Source: Rhizobium gallicum bv. gallicum R602sp
Lineage (GTDB): Bacteria > Pseudomonadota > Alphaproteobacteria > Rhizobiales > Rhizobiaceae
Assembly: GCF_000816845.1 (NCBI RefSeq)
Contig: NZ_CP006877.1
Coordinates: 1 to 62,500, forward strand
Direction: 5' to 3'
DNA length: 62,500 bases
In this document: positions 30,101 to 38,291 of the stretch, in pieces
How the letters are laid out: each line of letters opens with the position of its first letter
How positions within the stretch are numbered: the first letter of the stretch is position 1
Position numbers and translations under genes: made by a program
Notes under the pieces: generated by a model
Seen by the model: only the letters and a program-made list of their open reading frames with translations
The model's database searches: none
Told to the model about the DNA's origin: nothing

Positions 30101-30384
30101 GCCTCCTCGAAATAGCCGCTGTCGTCATCCGTCTCGCCGAGCGGCCGGATAACCGGCAGGATCGCCGAACGGCCGCCGAGAAGATCGACGAAATGCGAAC
30201 GCAGCACGCGGGCGGCGCGACGCGTTGGCAGGTAGATCGTTACTTTGGAGAGCGAAAGCGGATCGTCCGGATCGTGCCGGAAGAGCGGTGTCAGTCCCCC
30301 GTCGCAGAGCGTCGCGGCAAGCGTCTTCAGGAAAGGCAGACCTGCCGGGATCGTTAGGACGCGAGGCTGGTGCCGTTCGGCCAT
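27190..30384 (-). CDS. addB: Double-strand break repair protein AddB
   Basis: Second subunit of AddAB, 1064 residues. The N-terminal half is a degenerate helicase-like region (VTIYLPTRRAARVLRSHF), and the C-terminal half ends in a RecB-type nuclease with VADRIDVTGPNAADIIDYKT. It overlaps addA by 8 nt and follows murU by 3 nt, so it is co-transcribed with the upstream cell-wall genes. No other function fits this size, domain order and neighbour. Confidence 0.95.
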   Translation of the reverse strand: MAERHQPRVLTIPAGLPFLKTLAATLCDGGLTPLFRHDPDDPLSLSKVTIYLPTRRAARVLRSHFVDLLGGRSAILPVIRPLGETDDDSGYFEEALPATLDLAQPLSNTARLLELARLILAWRNRLPEIVRRIHADSPLAAPASPADAIWLARNLAELIDSIETEDREWSEISKLDAEDHALWWQLTAEFLQIAIAFWPERLAELGKSSPVRHRNAILRAEAHRLATAKPGGPIIIAGSTGSMPATADLIAAVANLPEGVIVLPGLDLSMPDAHWQMVAPEITAGGRTNPASRSHPQYGLSSLLKRLNLTRGDVVAIEEAEHDLHRRAEILSRALAPAEATDNWGEWKKELPDDALAAAFADVSLIEATNEREEATAIAIALRLALEQPGRNGDSQTALITPDRNLARRVMAELSRFGILADDSAGTPLAAMLQGTLLQLLLEATLRPGDPVTIVALLKHPLARFGLERGALAQAVQALELLALRGGVAAVDISALEPLLEHQLSEQARDRHAPNWRRSLPPEAVEQARNLARRMSNATEPLASALVAHRPDGRGLTASFTLSDWAERTGRALEAVAIDERGNLANLWAGEAGDSLASLLAEVIETEGQIEADGPQWIDIMAALSAGQAVKPRALSHPRVFIFGTLEARLQSVDTLILGGLNEGSWPGQTANNPFISRTMKTEIGLEPPERRIGQLAHDFVMASGTRHLIYSRSLRQGSTPTVASRWLQRLLALGGEAFERELKARGDRFVHWVSLLDESKSQTPAQRPSPTPPLELQPKSYSFSEVGRLRRDPYAIYARRILRLDPVDPFNRDPGAAERGTLYHTIIDRFVREGHVAGTPEAAQAMETILMELFDMERLPSHIDAVWRPRFREVARAFLEWEAERRPAIRKTYTEVRGGVELEPINIRLTGVADRIDVTGPNAADIIDYKTGYNPSPAQARALLDPQLALEAAALRAGAFRDVGSLTPQDLIYVRLRPGSRFDTDVVNNETSTRSDKAKSALDLAEESIDQLVKFVSLLQSGERGFTSRLIPAQQFDFGGDYDHLARVSEWSTAENEEGGGDE

Positions 30385-30387
30385 CCG

Positions 30388-31122
30388 TTACACAAACGTC
30401 CGGAAGCGCCGGATCGTTTCCTCCGCTTCGCCGATCGCCTCCGGCGTGCCGACCGTCAGCCAATGGCCTTCGAGCATCATGCCAAAAAGCCGTCCGCGCT
30501 CGATCGCCTTGTCGAAATAGATATTGAAATTGAACGGGTCATCGGCGGGAGCATCGTCCAGAAACGATGTGTCCATGACGATTGCACCGGCATAGACGAC
30601 GGGGTTCGGACCGCTTTCACGATAGCGGGTAAGCCTGCCATCTGGGGCGAGGTTGAAATCATTCTTGCCATTGTGGCCGGTCGTATCCGCGAGTTTGACG
30701 CAGAGCATGGCCATATCCATGCTGTTTGCTTCGAAGAATCCGGCTAATCGACGGAGGTTGCTCGGCCGGTCGGCCCGTTCACCGATCCAGAAAAGATCGG
30801 CATTGGTGACGAAAACTGTGCCGCGCTCAAGAAGCTTGAGGCCCTTTGCCAGACCGCCGCCATTGTTCATCAGTCGGTCGCGCTCGTCGGAAATGATAAT
30901 ATCAAGCGCTTCGTAAGAATTCAGATGTGCGAGCATCTGATCGGCGAGATGATGGATGTTGACGACCGCCTTCTCAACGCCTGCCTCTGCAAGCGAATCC
31001 AGTGCATAGTCGATCATCGGCTTGCCGTCGATTTTCACCAGCGGCTTCGGGATTGTATCGGTGATCGGGCGCATGCGGGTGCCAAGGCCGGCAGCCAGCA
31101 CCATGGCTTGTTTGATCGTCAT
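30388..31122 (-). CDS. murU: Nucleotidyltransferase, probable N-acetylmuramate-1-phosphate uridylyltransferase
   Basis: A 244-residue sugar-nucleotide pyrophosphorylase-like protein with the signature MVLAAGLGTRMRPITDTIPK and the acceptor KPLVKIDGKPMIDYAL. In Pseudomonas, MurU converts MurNAc-1-P and UTP to UDP-MurNAc, by-passing MurA in peptidoglycan recycling (established knowledge). Assignment here is supported by the gene immediately upstream encoding an AmgK-type kinase that makes the substrate. Mannose-1-P guanylyltransferase-like activity is the fallback reading. Confidence 0.82.
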   Translation of the reverse strand: MTIKQAMVLAAGLGTRMRPITDTIPKPLVKIDGKPMIDYALDSLAEAGVEKAVVNIHHLADQMLAHLNSYEALDIIISDERDRLMNNGGGLAKGLKLLERGTVFVTNADLFWIGERADRPSNLRRLAGFFEANSMDMAMLCVKLADTTGHNGKNDFNLAPDGRLTRYRESGPNPVVYAGAIVMDTSFLDDAPADDPFNFNIYFDKAIERGRLFGMMLEGHWLTVGTPEAIGEAEETIRRFRTFV

Positions 31123-31146
31123 CTGATCCGGAACTTATGATTCGCT

Positions 31147-32649
31147 CTAACCTATTCCAGCCCTTGCGCACCAATCGCGCAAGGGGGCAAGCGCTTCATG
31201 TTCAAGCGCCACTTGGAGATAGGAGAGCGTGCGGGGCATGTGTTTCGTATAGCCGGGCTTTCCGTCGCGCTGCAATAGCCGCACCCAGAGACCGGCAAGC
31301 TTGCAGTTACGCTGCGCCGACATGATCGCCCAGCTTTTCAGGAAGCCGGCTTCGTCAAAATTGCCCTGTGCGCTGCGAAAAGCCAAATAGTCGTCCATGA
31401 GCTGCCTGAACAGGGCTTGTTCGATGGTGACGCGCGCATCCTGCACGATGGATGCAAGATCATAGGCGGTCGGGCCAATCATGGCGTCCTGAAAATCGAT
31501 GAGGCCGATCTTCTGAATGCCTTTTTGTCCTTCGCGCCAGATGATGTTTGGGGAATGAAAGTCCCGGAGCAACAGATTTTTTTCTGCCGATGCGAGTTCA
31601 TCGATGAGCCTATCCCAGATCGCCAGATATTCCTCACGCTCGGCATCGCTGGCGGCTGTACCGCGCTTCCAGGGGAGATACCAGTCGAGAACAAGGCGCA
31701 CTTCCATCTTCATGGCGGTGCGGTCAAAATCGGGAACGTGGTGGATGTGGTTATCGGTGACGCGGATATCCTGCGGTATCTTCATCCCGTGCAAATGCGC
31801 AAGACAGGCGACACTTTGTCGGTAACGCGAGGCGATGGGCTTGCCGCCCTCATCGAGCACGCCATCGCTGCCGAGATCTTCGATCAGCAGAATGCCCTCA
31901 GCATAGTCGACCTCGTAGATCTCTGGCGTTGCGAAGCCTTTCTCGCGCAGCACATTGGCAATTGCAACGAAGGGATAGGCATTCTCGGCAATATGGGCAA
32001 CCTTCGGATAAGGCTTTCCGTCGAGTACGGCCGGTCCCTCGGGAAGCGGCGGCCAATCCATCAGTATCTTGCGGCTCTTCTGATCCGGATAGACCGCTTC
32101 GTAGGCGCGCAGCGATGCATCACCCGTCAGGAAGCGGCGTTTTGCGATCGGGTGCCCGGCTTTGGCGAGAAAAGTGCGGATTGCAAGGACGCGGCGGATT
32201 CTCTGCATCTGTGCGGGCGGTGCGCAAATCGTTGCCCGCCGGCCCCTGCCTTCATGCTCAAGTTTCATCACGATACGATCGGCGGGCAATTCGTCTTCTG
32301 CCATTTCTGGCCATTCGACAAGGCAGATACCGTTCTGAAGCGCTTCGTCGAAGCCGAGTTCCTCCAACTCCGCCCCATCAGCGAGGCGGTAGAGATCGAA
32401 ATGCGAAACCGGAAACCGCAAATCGTAGGATTGGACCAGCGTAAATGTCGGGCTCGGGACCTCAAGCCGCTCGTCATCCGCCATGGCGCGCAGAAACGCA
32501 CGGGCAAGGGATGATTTTCCGGCGCCGAGATCTCCCGAAAGTGCCAGGCAATCACCTGCCTTCAGCGCGAGCGCCAAATCTTCCCCAAGGCGGATTGTTG
32601 CCGCCTCGTCTTCCAGGAAAAGGGAGATTGTGCCGTCCTTCGTGATCAT
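31147..32649 (-). CDS. tsaE-amgK: Fusion of TsaE (tRNA t6A synthesis ATPase) and AmgK-type MurNAc/GlcNAc kinase
   Basis: A 500-residue two-domain protein. Residues about 1-150 are TsaE, the ATPase required for threonylcarbamoylation of tRNA A37: Walker A LSGDLGAGKSSLARAFL, SPTFTLVQSYD and HFDLYRL. Residues about 170-500 are an aminoglycoside-phosphotransferase fold: catalytic LLLRDFHSPNIIWREG and the metal-binding GLIDFQDAMIGP, matching AmgK, the anomeric MurNAc kinase. The start at 32649 overlaps the divL stop by 4 nt (ATGA) and removes 16 unrelated residues from the longer frame. murU follows, completing the recycling branch. Confidence 0.9.
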   Translation of the reverse strand: MITKDGTISLFLEDEAATIRLGEDLALALKAGDCLALSGDLGAGKSSLARAFLRAMADDERLEVPSPTFTLVQSYDLRFPVSHFDLYRLADGAELEELGFDEALQNGICLVEWPEMAEDELPADRIVMKLEHEGRGRRATICAPPAQMQRIRRVLAIRTFLAKAGHPIAKRRFLTGDASLRAYEAVYPDQKSRKILMDWPPLPEGPAVLDGKPYPKVAHIAENAYPFVAIANVLREKGFATPEIYEVDYAEGILLIEDLGSDGVLDEGGKPIASRYRQSVACLAHLHGMKIPQDIRVTDNHIHHVPDFDRTAMKMEVRLVLDWYLPWKRGTAASDAEREEYLAIWDRLIDELASAEKNLLLRDFHSPNIIWREGQKGIQKIGLIDFQDAMIGPTAYDLASIVQDARVTIEQALFRQLMDDYLAFRSAQGNFDEAGFLKSWAIMSAQRNCKLAGLWVRLLQRDGKPGYTKHMPRTLSYLQVALEHEALAPLRDWCARAGIG

Positions 32650-35225
32650 TCTGCTGCTGCGACGGAATGCGGCAGGTTGACCGAGGGAATCCGGCAAATA
32701 ACCTTCGTGCCTTTGCCCGGCTGGCTATCGATCGAAACCCTGCCGTTATGTAGGCTGACGAAACTGTCCACAATCGAAAGGCCAAGGCCTGCACCGCCGC
32801 GCTTGCCGCTTTTTGCGCCCGTGGCAAAACGATCGAAGACTGTCGCGATCATGTCCTGCGGAATACCGGGGCCGCGGTCGCTGACGGAGAACACGAAATC
32901 CGTGCCCTCGCGATGGCATTCGAGAGCGATTGCCGCACCTTCCGGTGAGAAATTCGCAGCATTGGAAAGCAGCTTCAATAGGATTTGTTTCAAGCGCTGG
33001 GGATCGGCGACGATCGAACCAAGATAGGCAGGCGCTGTGATCTCCAGCGTCACGCCGCTTTCCTGCAGCCGGTCGGCAATCTGCATGGAGACATCATCAA
33101 GAAGATCGTTGAGGTCGATTTCCGAATAGTTGAGCCTCATAATGCCGGCATCGACGGTGGCAAGATCGAGAATATCGTTGACCAGCGTCAGCAGCACGGA
33201 CGAGGAGGTCGAAATGTGGTCGATATATTCGGCCTGACGCTCGTTCAGCGGCCCGACACTCGGGGTGCGCAGCAGGTCGGCAAAACCGATGATATTGGTC
33301 AGTGGTGAGCGCAGCTCATAGCTGACATGCTGGACGAAATCGTTCTTCAGCTCGTCGGCCTTGCGCAGCGCCTCGTTCTTCTCGGTCAGCGCACGCTCAG
33401 CGCGGACACTGTCGGTCATGTTGACGAAAGTCAGCATCGTCTGGGCGTTTGGCAGCGGAATGACGGCGTAGTCCAGCACAAGGCCAGAGAGCAATTCCAG
33501 TGTTCCCTGACTGGAACGGCGTTCGTCATCGAAGCTGGTAATCAGCTCCCCAAAGGTTTTCCAGCCGTCCGGCCGGTCATAGGACGGTAAGCACGTTTCG
33601 CCGATCGCACGAATATGTGTTCCCGGCTTGGCGTCGGCTTCGGTAATGCCCCAGAGCATACGGAAGGCCGGGTTCGAAAGGCGAATACGGCCGTCGGCTC
33701 CGAAAACGGCGACGCCTTCGGAGAGATGGTCGATCGTTTCGCCTTGGACCTTCACCAGTGTGTTGTATCTCGTTTCGAGAGCGACCTGTTCGGTTAAATT
33801 CTCGAAAACCCAGGTTGCGCCGCCTTGCGGATGTGCAGTCGCAAAGACCCGCAGTGTCTGACCGTTCGGCAGATGCCAGAGGTCCGTTTGCGTATCGAGT
33901 GCCCGATAGACGGAAAGTGCGGTTTCTTTCCAGCTTTTCCAGTTGAGCTGATCGGGAAGCTTCTTTGCGGCGCGCAATCGCTCCAGCAACTCGGCGTTGT
34001 CGGGCTTGCTTTCGAGGAAAGCGATATCGAGTTCCCAGAGCGCGACGAAGGCCTGATTATAAAACTGCAAACGGCGCTCGCCATCGAAGATCGCTACAGG
34101 CGTCGCAAGATGGTCAAGTGTCTCGGCATGGCTTTTCAGCGTCCGCTCGAGCTCGGCGCGGACGGATGCGGCTTCAGAAACGTCGATCGCGATTCCCGCC
34201 GAACCGCTTGGCAACTTCACGTCAACGACGTCGAAAAAGGTGCGATTGCCGCGGACGACCGTCGAAATCTTGTCGTGGAAGGGTGATTCGGGCGTCGCCG
34301 CAACGCGGATGTGTTCTCGGGCGACCGTCGTCAGGAATTCCCGCCCTTCATTGATCGCGTGCTGGGGCGACGTCGCCTCGACCGCATCGCCATAGGCCTG
34401 ATTGACCCAGGTAAGGCGCCCTTCGGTATCGCGCTGCCATGCGGGCAGGTCGATCGCATCGAGCAGGTTCTGGAAGGCCGAGATCGAGGACATCAGCCGG
34501 TCGCGCTCGATCTTCAATTCGGCAAGCTCGGCGCGGAGGTTGTTGAGCGCCACGAAACGCACGAAGGCGCGGCCACCGGAAACCCGGCCTTGCGCCTCGA
34601 GGATTTCTTCGCGACTGGTTTCGACGACCATATCGAAGCTCTGTGCAACTCCACGCAGACGATCGATCGCTCTTTCGAGCTCTGTAGCGGAACGGGGTTT
34701 CAGCCAGAGGCCGAACGCCAGGAATTCGCTGTCTTGCGGCGCACCGGTTTCGGCTGGGAGCTGGCCAAGCAGTTCCGGCCGCTCATCGCCGTCCCAGACG
34801 ACGATGCGGCGATTTTTGTCGGCGATCAGCGCCTGGTATTGAGAAATGCGCTGATGCGCATCGGAAAGGGCGGAGCGGATTTCACGGCTTTCGTTTTCAA
34901 GATTACCGCGCTGACGCACGAGCCAGAGAGTTGAAAGCAGGGCTGCGGAAATGACGCCGATCACGACGGAAAAGCCGACGACCTGCGAAGATGTGAAAAG
35001 ATGTGCGGATGCTGCTGCTTCGGATTCGACCTGGGCCAGCACCGGCCGCGCCAATGCTGCGATTGCCGTTCCGCCTGCGCAAATCCTCGCGAGCCGCGTC
35101 AGTGACCCCGAGCTTTGCTTCACGGCTTTTCTGGCCGTATGTTTTTGGCCTGCCTCGTGTGAACGGATGTCAGGCCAAGCGCCCTCGTCCGCCTGTCCCG
35201 GCAGGCTGTGATTCATTTCCGACAT
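32646..35225 (-). CDS. divL: DivL-type PAS sensor kinase with tyrosine in place of the phospho-histidine
   Basis: An 859-residue protein. One membrane segment (about residues 81-101 of the ATG-start protein) is followed by a helical linker, several PAS-like domains (about 250-600) and a C-terminal kinase module. The ATP-binding boxes look intact (LKQILLKLLSNAANFSPEG, DRGPGIP, GAGLGLSIVDSF). The H-box reads VQHVSYELRSPLTNI: the residue normally His is Tyr636 (codon TAT at 33318-33320). This is the hallmark of Caulobacter DivL, which acts in the CckA-CtrA cell-cycle pathway. The ATG at 35225 is chosen over a TTG at 35249. Confidence 0.9.
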   Translation of the reverse strand: MSEMNHSLPGQADEGAWPDIRSHEAGQKHTARKAVKQSSGSLTRLARICAGGTAIAALARPVLAQVESEAAASAHLFTSSQVVGFSVVIGVISAALLSTLWLVRQRGNLENESREIRSALSDAHQRISQYQALIADKNRRIVVWDGDERPELLGQLPAETGAPQDSEFLAFGLWLKPRSATELERAIDRLRGVAQSFDMVVETSREEILEAQGRVSGGRAFVRFVALNNLRAELAELKIERDRLMSSISAFQNLLDAIDLPAWQRDTEGRLTWVNQAYGDAVEATSPQHAINEGREFLTTVAREHIRVAATPESPFHDKISTVVRGNRTFFDVVDVKLPSGSAGIAIDVSEAASVRAELERTLKSHAETLDHLATPVAIFDGERRLQFYNQAFVALWELDIAFLESKPDNAELLERLRAAKKLPDQLNWKSWKETALSVYRALDTQTDLWHLPNGQTLRVFATAHPQGGATWVFENLTEQVALETRYNTLVKVQGETIDHLSEGVAVFGADGRIRLSNPAFRMLWGITEADAKPGTHIRAIGETCLPSYDRPDGWKTFGELITSFDDERRSSQGTLELLSGLVLDYAVIPLPNAQTMLTFVNMTDSVRAERALTEKNEALRKADELKNDFVQHVSYELRSPLTNIIGFADLLRTPSVGPLNERQAEYIDHISTSSSVLLTLVNDILDLATVDAGIMRLNYSEIDLNDLLDDVSMQIADRLQESGVTLEITAPAYLGSIVADPQRLKQILLKLLSNAANFSPEGAAIALECHREGTDFVFSVSDRGPGIPQDMIATVFDRFATGAKSGKRGGAGLGLSIVDSFVSLHNGRVSIDSQPGKGTKVICRIPSVNLPHSVAAAE

Positions 35226-35369
35226 CAGCGGTATGTCTCCGTCCTTCAATGTGCCGCATCACGACAAGACATCCCATTTTCGGGCAAACCGGATACCTCC
35301 GCGCCACGAATCGAGTTCTAGAACAATACTTCGGAAGGGAATCGGCGGGAAGGTGGGACCCAAAAAATA

Positions 35370-35399
35370 GGGATGCCGCATTTGTCAATGCGGCATCCC
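35370..35399 (-). terminator. Rho-independent terminator of ahcY
   Basis: 13-bp perfect stem GGGATGCCGCATT / AATGCGGCATCCC with a 4-nt loop; on the minus strand it is followed by TATTTTTT. The ahcY stop lies 28 nt upstream. Confidence 0.93.
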
Positions 35400-35427
35400 C
35401 AAGATGTTGTGGATATTGTTGCCGAGG

Positions 35428-36828
35428 TTAATATCTGTAGTGGTCGGACTTGAAAGGACCCTTCGGCGACACGCCGATATAGGCGGCCTGTTCTTCAGAA
35501 AGCTGCGTCAGTTTCACGCCAAGCTTGTCGAGGTGCAGGCGGGCAACCTTCTCGTCGAGATGCTTCGGCAGAATATAGACCTTGTTTTCGTACTGCCCGG
35601 GCTTGGTGAAGAGCTCGATCTGCGCCAGTGTCTGGTTGGTGAAGGAGGCCGACATCACGAAGGACGGATGGCCTGTCGCGTTGCCGAGATTGAGCAGGCG
35701 GCCTTCCGAAAGAAGGATAATGCGATTGCCCTTCGGGAACTCGATCAGATCGACCTGCGGCTTCACATTCGTCCACTTGAGGTTACGGAGTGCCGCGACT
35801 TCGATTTCATTGTCGAAGTGGCCGATATTGCCGACGATCGCCATGTCCTTCATCTGACGCATATGGTCGATGCGGATGACATCCTTGTTTCCGGTCGTGG
35901 TGACGAAGATATCAGCAGACGAGACGACGTCCTCGAGCAGCACGACTTCGTAACCGTCCATCGCTGCCTGCAGCGCGCAGATCGGATCGGCTTCGGTGAC
36001 CTTGACGCGGGCGCCGGCGCCCGAAAGCGATGCCGCTGACCCCTTGCCGACGTCGCCATAGCCGCAGACGACGGCAACCTTGCCGGCCATCATGACGTCG
36101 GTGGCGCGCCGGATGCCGTCAACCAGCGATTCCTTGCAGCCATACTTGTTGTCGAATTTCGACTTGGTGACCGAGTCGTTGACGTTGATCGCCGGGAAAG
36201 GCAGCAGACCCTTCTGGCTGAGCTGGTAGAGGCGGTTGACGCCGGTGGTGGTTTCTTCCGTGACGCCCTTGATCGCATCACGCTGCTTCGTGAACCAGCC
36301 CGGTGAAGCGGCAAGACGCTTCTTGATCTGTGCGAAGAGGATCTCTTCTTCTTCGGAATGCGGGTGCGAGAGTACATCTTCGCCGGCTTCGGCACGCGCG
36401 CCGAGCAGGATGTACATGGTGGCATCGCCACCATCGTCGAGGATCATGTTGGAGAGGCCGCCATCGGCCCACTGGAAGATCTTGTCGGTGTAGACCCAGT
36501 AATCTTCGAGCGACTCGCCCTTGACGGCAAAAACCGGTACGCCCGATGCGGCGATTGCGGCAGCGGCATGGTCCTGGGTCGAAAAGATGTTGCAGGAAGC
36601 CCAACGGACTTCTGCGCCGAGCGCGGCGAGCGTTTCGATCAGAACGGCCGTCTGGATCGTCATGTGCAGCGAGCCGGTGATGCGCGCGCCCTTCAGCGGC
36701 TTTGACGGGCCGAATTCGGCGCGACAAGACATGAGGCCCGGCATTTCAGTTTCGGCGATCGAAATTTCCTTGCGGCCGAAATCCGCCAGACCGATATCGG
36801 CGACGACATAATCTCTTTCAGTGCTCAT
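35428..36828 (-). CDS. ahcY: Adenosylhomocysteinase
   Basis: NAD-dependent hydrolysis of S-adenosylhomocysteine to adenosine and homocysteine, keeping the methyl cycle running. The 466-residue protein shows [50 protein letters not shown] and the NAD fold [20 protein letters not shown] site is 6 nt before the ATG at 36828. Upstream is a perfect palindrome at 36951-36970 that may be a methionine-cycle operator. It is separated from the HPr gene by about 160 nt. Confidence 0.97.
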   Translation of the reverse strand: MSTERDYVVADIGLADFGRKEISIAETEMPGLMSCRAEFGPSKPLKGARITGSLHMTIQTAVLIETLAALGAEVRWASCNIFSTQDHAAAAIAASGVPVFAVKGESLEDYWVYTDKIFQWADGGLSNMILDDGGDATMYILLGARAEAGEDVLSHPHSEEEEILFAQIKKRLAASPGWFTKQRDAIKGVTEETTTGVNRLYQLSQKGLLPFPAINVNDSVTKSKFDNKYGCKESLVDGIRRATDVMMAGKVAVVCGYGDVGKGSAASLSGAGARVKVTEADPICALQAAMDGYEVVLLEDVVSSADIFVTTTGNKDVIRIDHMRQMKDMAIVGNIGHFDNEIEVAALRNLKWTNVKPQVDLIEFPKGNRIILLSEGRLLNLGNATGHPSFVMSASFTNQTLAQIELFTKPGQYENKVYILPKHLDEKVARLHLDKLGVKLTQLSEEQAAYIGVSPKGPFKSDHYRY

Positions 36829-36950
36829 CGAGGTCTCCAGCTGAAAAGCGTCTCATAAGCGCGCAGTTGACGGCGCGATAGCTCGAACGCGTGCATTGAC
36901 GCACGGCCATGCCCGCCGTGTAGCAGGCTTCGCATGCGATGGCAATAAGG

Positions 36951-36970
36951 ATATAAAGAAGTCTTTATAT
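36951..36970. promoter_or_regulatory. Palindrome upstream of ahcY, candidate SahR-type operator
   Basis: Perfect 9-bp arms ATATAAAGA (36951-36959) and TCTTTATAT (36962-36970) with a 2-nt centre, then a further TTTATAT half. It lies about 120 nt before the ahcY ATG in an AT-rich pocket of otherwise GC-rich DNA. ArsR-type SahR repressors that sense S-adenosylhomocysteine control ahcY in many proteobacteria (established knowledge); assigning this palindrome to SahR is inference. Confidence 0.6.
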
Positions 36971-36991
36971 GTTTATATGAAGCCTGGAAGG

Positions 36992-37288
36992 CTACATTTC
37001 TTCGCCGAACTTGTCCTGAACCAATTGATCCAATGCGTTCAGCGCTTCGGCCGCCTGATTGCCGCTCGCAGAAACGAGAACTGTCGTGCCCGGACTCGCG
37101 GCAAGCATCATCAAGCCCATGATCGAGGTGCCGCCGACTGTCATTCCGTCCTTGGAGACAGTAACGGCAGCGTCGAATGTTTCGACCATTTGGACGAATT
37201 TGGCGGAGGCGCGCGCGTGAAGGCCGCGCTTGTTTACGATGAGCAGTTCCCGGGAAAACGAGGTCATGGCGGGACTTGTTTTCATCAT
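36992..37288 (-). CDS. ptsH: Phosphocarrier protein HPr (regulatory PTS)
   Basis: A 98-residue HPr. The phospho-histidine is in RGLHARASAKF (His24 of this start) and the regulatory serine in GGTSIMGLMML (Ser55), which HPr kinase can phosphorylate. Start choice is uncertain: ATG at 37288 overlaps the EIIA stop (ATGA); ATG at 37267 would give a 91-residue protein nearer the usual HPr length. With EIIA-Man and HprK beside it and no sugar-specific EIIB/EIIC, it belongs to a phosphorelay controlling metabolism rather than sugar uptake. Confidence 0.92.
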   Translation of the reverse strand: MMKTSPAMTSFSRELLIVNKRGLHARASAKFVQMVETFDAAVTVSKDGMTVGGTSIMGLMMLAASPGTTVLVSASGNQAAEALNALDQLVQDKFGEEM

Positions 37289-37686
37289 TTGCCACTCAGA
37301 ACGCGGCTGGCGACGTTGATGTATTTCCGCCCGGCCTCCGACGCTTCGACGAGCGCCTTTTCCATGTTGTTTTCGCCACGCACGCCAGCAAGTTTGATCA
37401 GCATCGGCAAGTTCATGCCGGCAATCACTTCGGTATGACCGCTGCTCATGACCGAAATAGCGAGATTGGAAGGAGTACCCCCGAACATATCGGTCAGGAT
37501 GACGACGCCGTGGCCGTCGTCCGCGCTAGAGACCGCCTGCAGGATATCCTGTCGTCTCTGATCCATATCGTCTTCGGGGCCGATGCAGACCGTCTCGATA
37601 AATTTCTGAGGACCGACGACATGCTCTACAGCATGACGAAACTCTTCAGCCAGCTTGCCATGAGTGACAAGCACAAGTCCGATCAT
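37285..37686 (-). CDS. manX: PTS EIIA component, mannose family
   Basis: A 133-residue EIIA-Man domain protein; it accepts phosphate from HPr on His9 (LVLVTHGKLAEEF). The family features VVILTDMFGGTPSNLA and AGMNLPMLIKL are present. No partner permease lies nearby, in agreement with a regulatory role; in Sinorhizobium such genes influence succinate-mediated catabolite repression (established knowledge). It overlaps the HPr gene by 4 nt. Confidence 0.93.
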   Translation of the reverse strand: MIGLVLVTHGKLAEEFRHAVEHVVGPQKFIETVCIGPEDDMDQRRQDILQAVSSADDGHGVVILTDMFGGTPSNLAISVMSSGHTEVIAGMNLPMLIKLAGVRGENNMEKALVEASEAGRKYINVASRVLSGK

Positions 37687-37838
37687 GATTCAACTGCTCC
37701 CAATGGCATATAAACGGTGGCCCCAATATCGCAACGCAGCAATCGCGTCCACCGGTGGGGGCACATCTTGGCCATCAAAAGCCGAAGTGCAAGATAAAAA
37801 TGCAGGCATATGCGGCGAATGCGCCTATGCAGCAGGCA

Positions 37839-38291
37839 TTATCGGCCGATGTCCGGTGCCATTGCCATCAAAATCGCGAGAGGTACTGGAGCGTTTGGCA
37901 GCAAGCGCAGAGCCGGCAGCGAAAAGCCTTCTGCGAATTGAGCGACGTCGTTTTCAGGCGGCAGACGATTTTCGCCCGACGTACTGCCGGGCAGCACGGC
38001 ATAATGCATCGGGGCGAGCGGAACGCTTTCGCACTTGACGATGCCGGTACCGCGCAGCTCGATCAAACCAGAGATTGCGGACGGTCGTTCAGCGATCATC
38101 TGTCCGTCGCGTTTCGACAGAAATACCTGATCGTCGGCGACCAGTGAGGCGGGCAGCCCCATCCGTTTGGCTTCCGTGATGCACGTGAATGCCAGCATGG
38201 ATTTACCCCAGCCGGAGGGGCCAACAAAGAGCAGGCCGGTCTTGTTGACGACGATCGCCGTGGCGTTGATGTTGAAAGTTGCGCCCGTCAT
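37839..38291 (-). CDS. hprK: HPr kinase/phosphorylase, short alphaproteobacterial form
   Basis: A 150-residue protein corresponding only to the C-terminal catalytic domain of the roughly 310-residue Firmicute enzyme. It has the P-loop GPSGWGKS at residues 24-31, LVADDQVFL, and the HprK signature LIELRGTGIV. It phosphorylates HPr on the regulatory serine. It overlaps the chvG stop by 4 nt, so kinase ChvG and HprK are co-translated, and the EIIA and HPr genes follow in the same direction. The short form is usual for the class. Confidence 0.92.
   Translation of the reverse strand: MTGATFNINATAIVVNKTGLLFVGPSGWGKSMLAFTCITEAKRMGLPASLVADDQVFLSKRDGQMIAERPSAISGLIELRGTGIVKCESVPLAPMHYAVLPGSTSGENRLPPENDVAQFAEGFSLPALRLLPNAPVPLAILMAMAPDIGR

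Noticed and set aside
36829..36950. Possible SAH riboswitch ahead of ahcY
   Set aside because: I could not find the expected pseudoknot-like pairing; the perfect palindrome further upstream explains control better. A covariance-model search would settle it.
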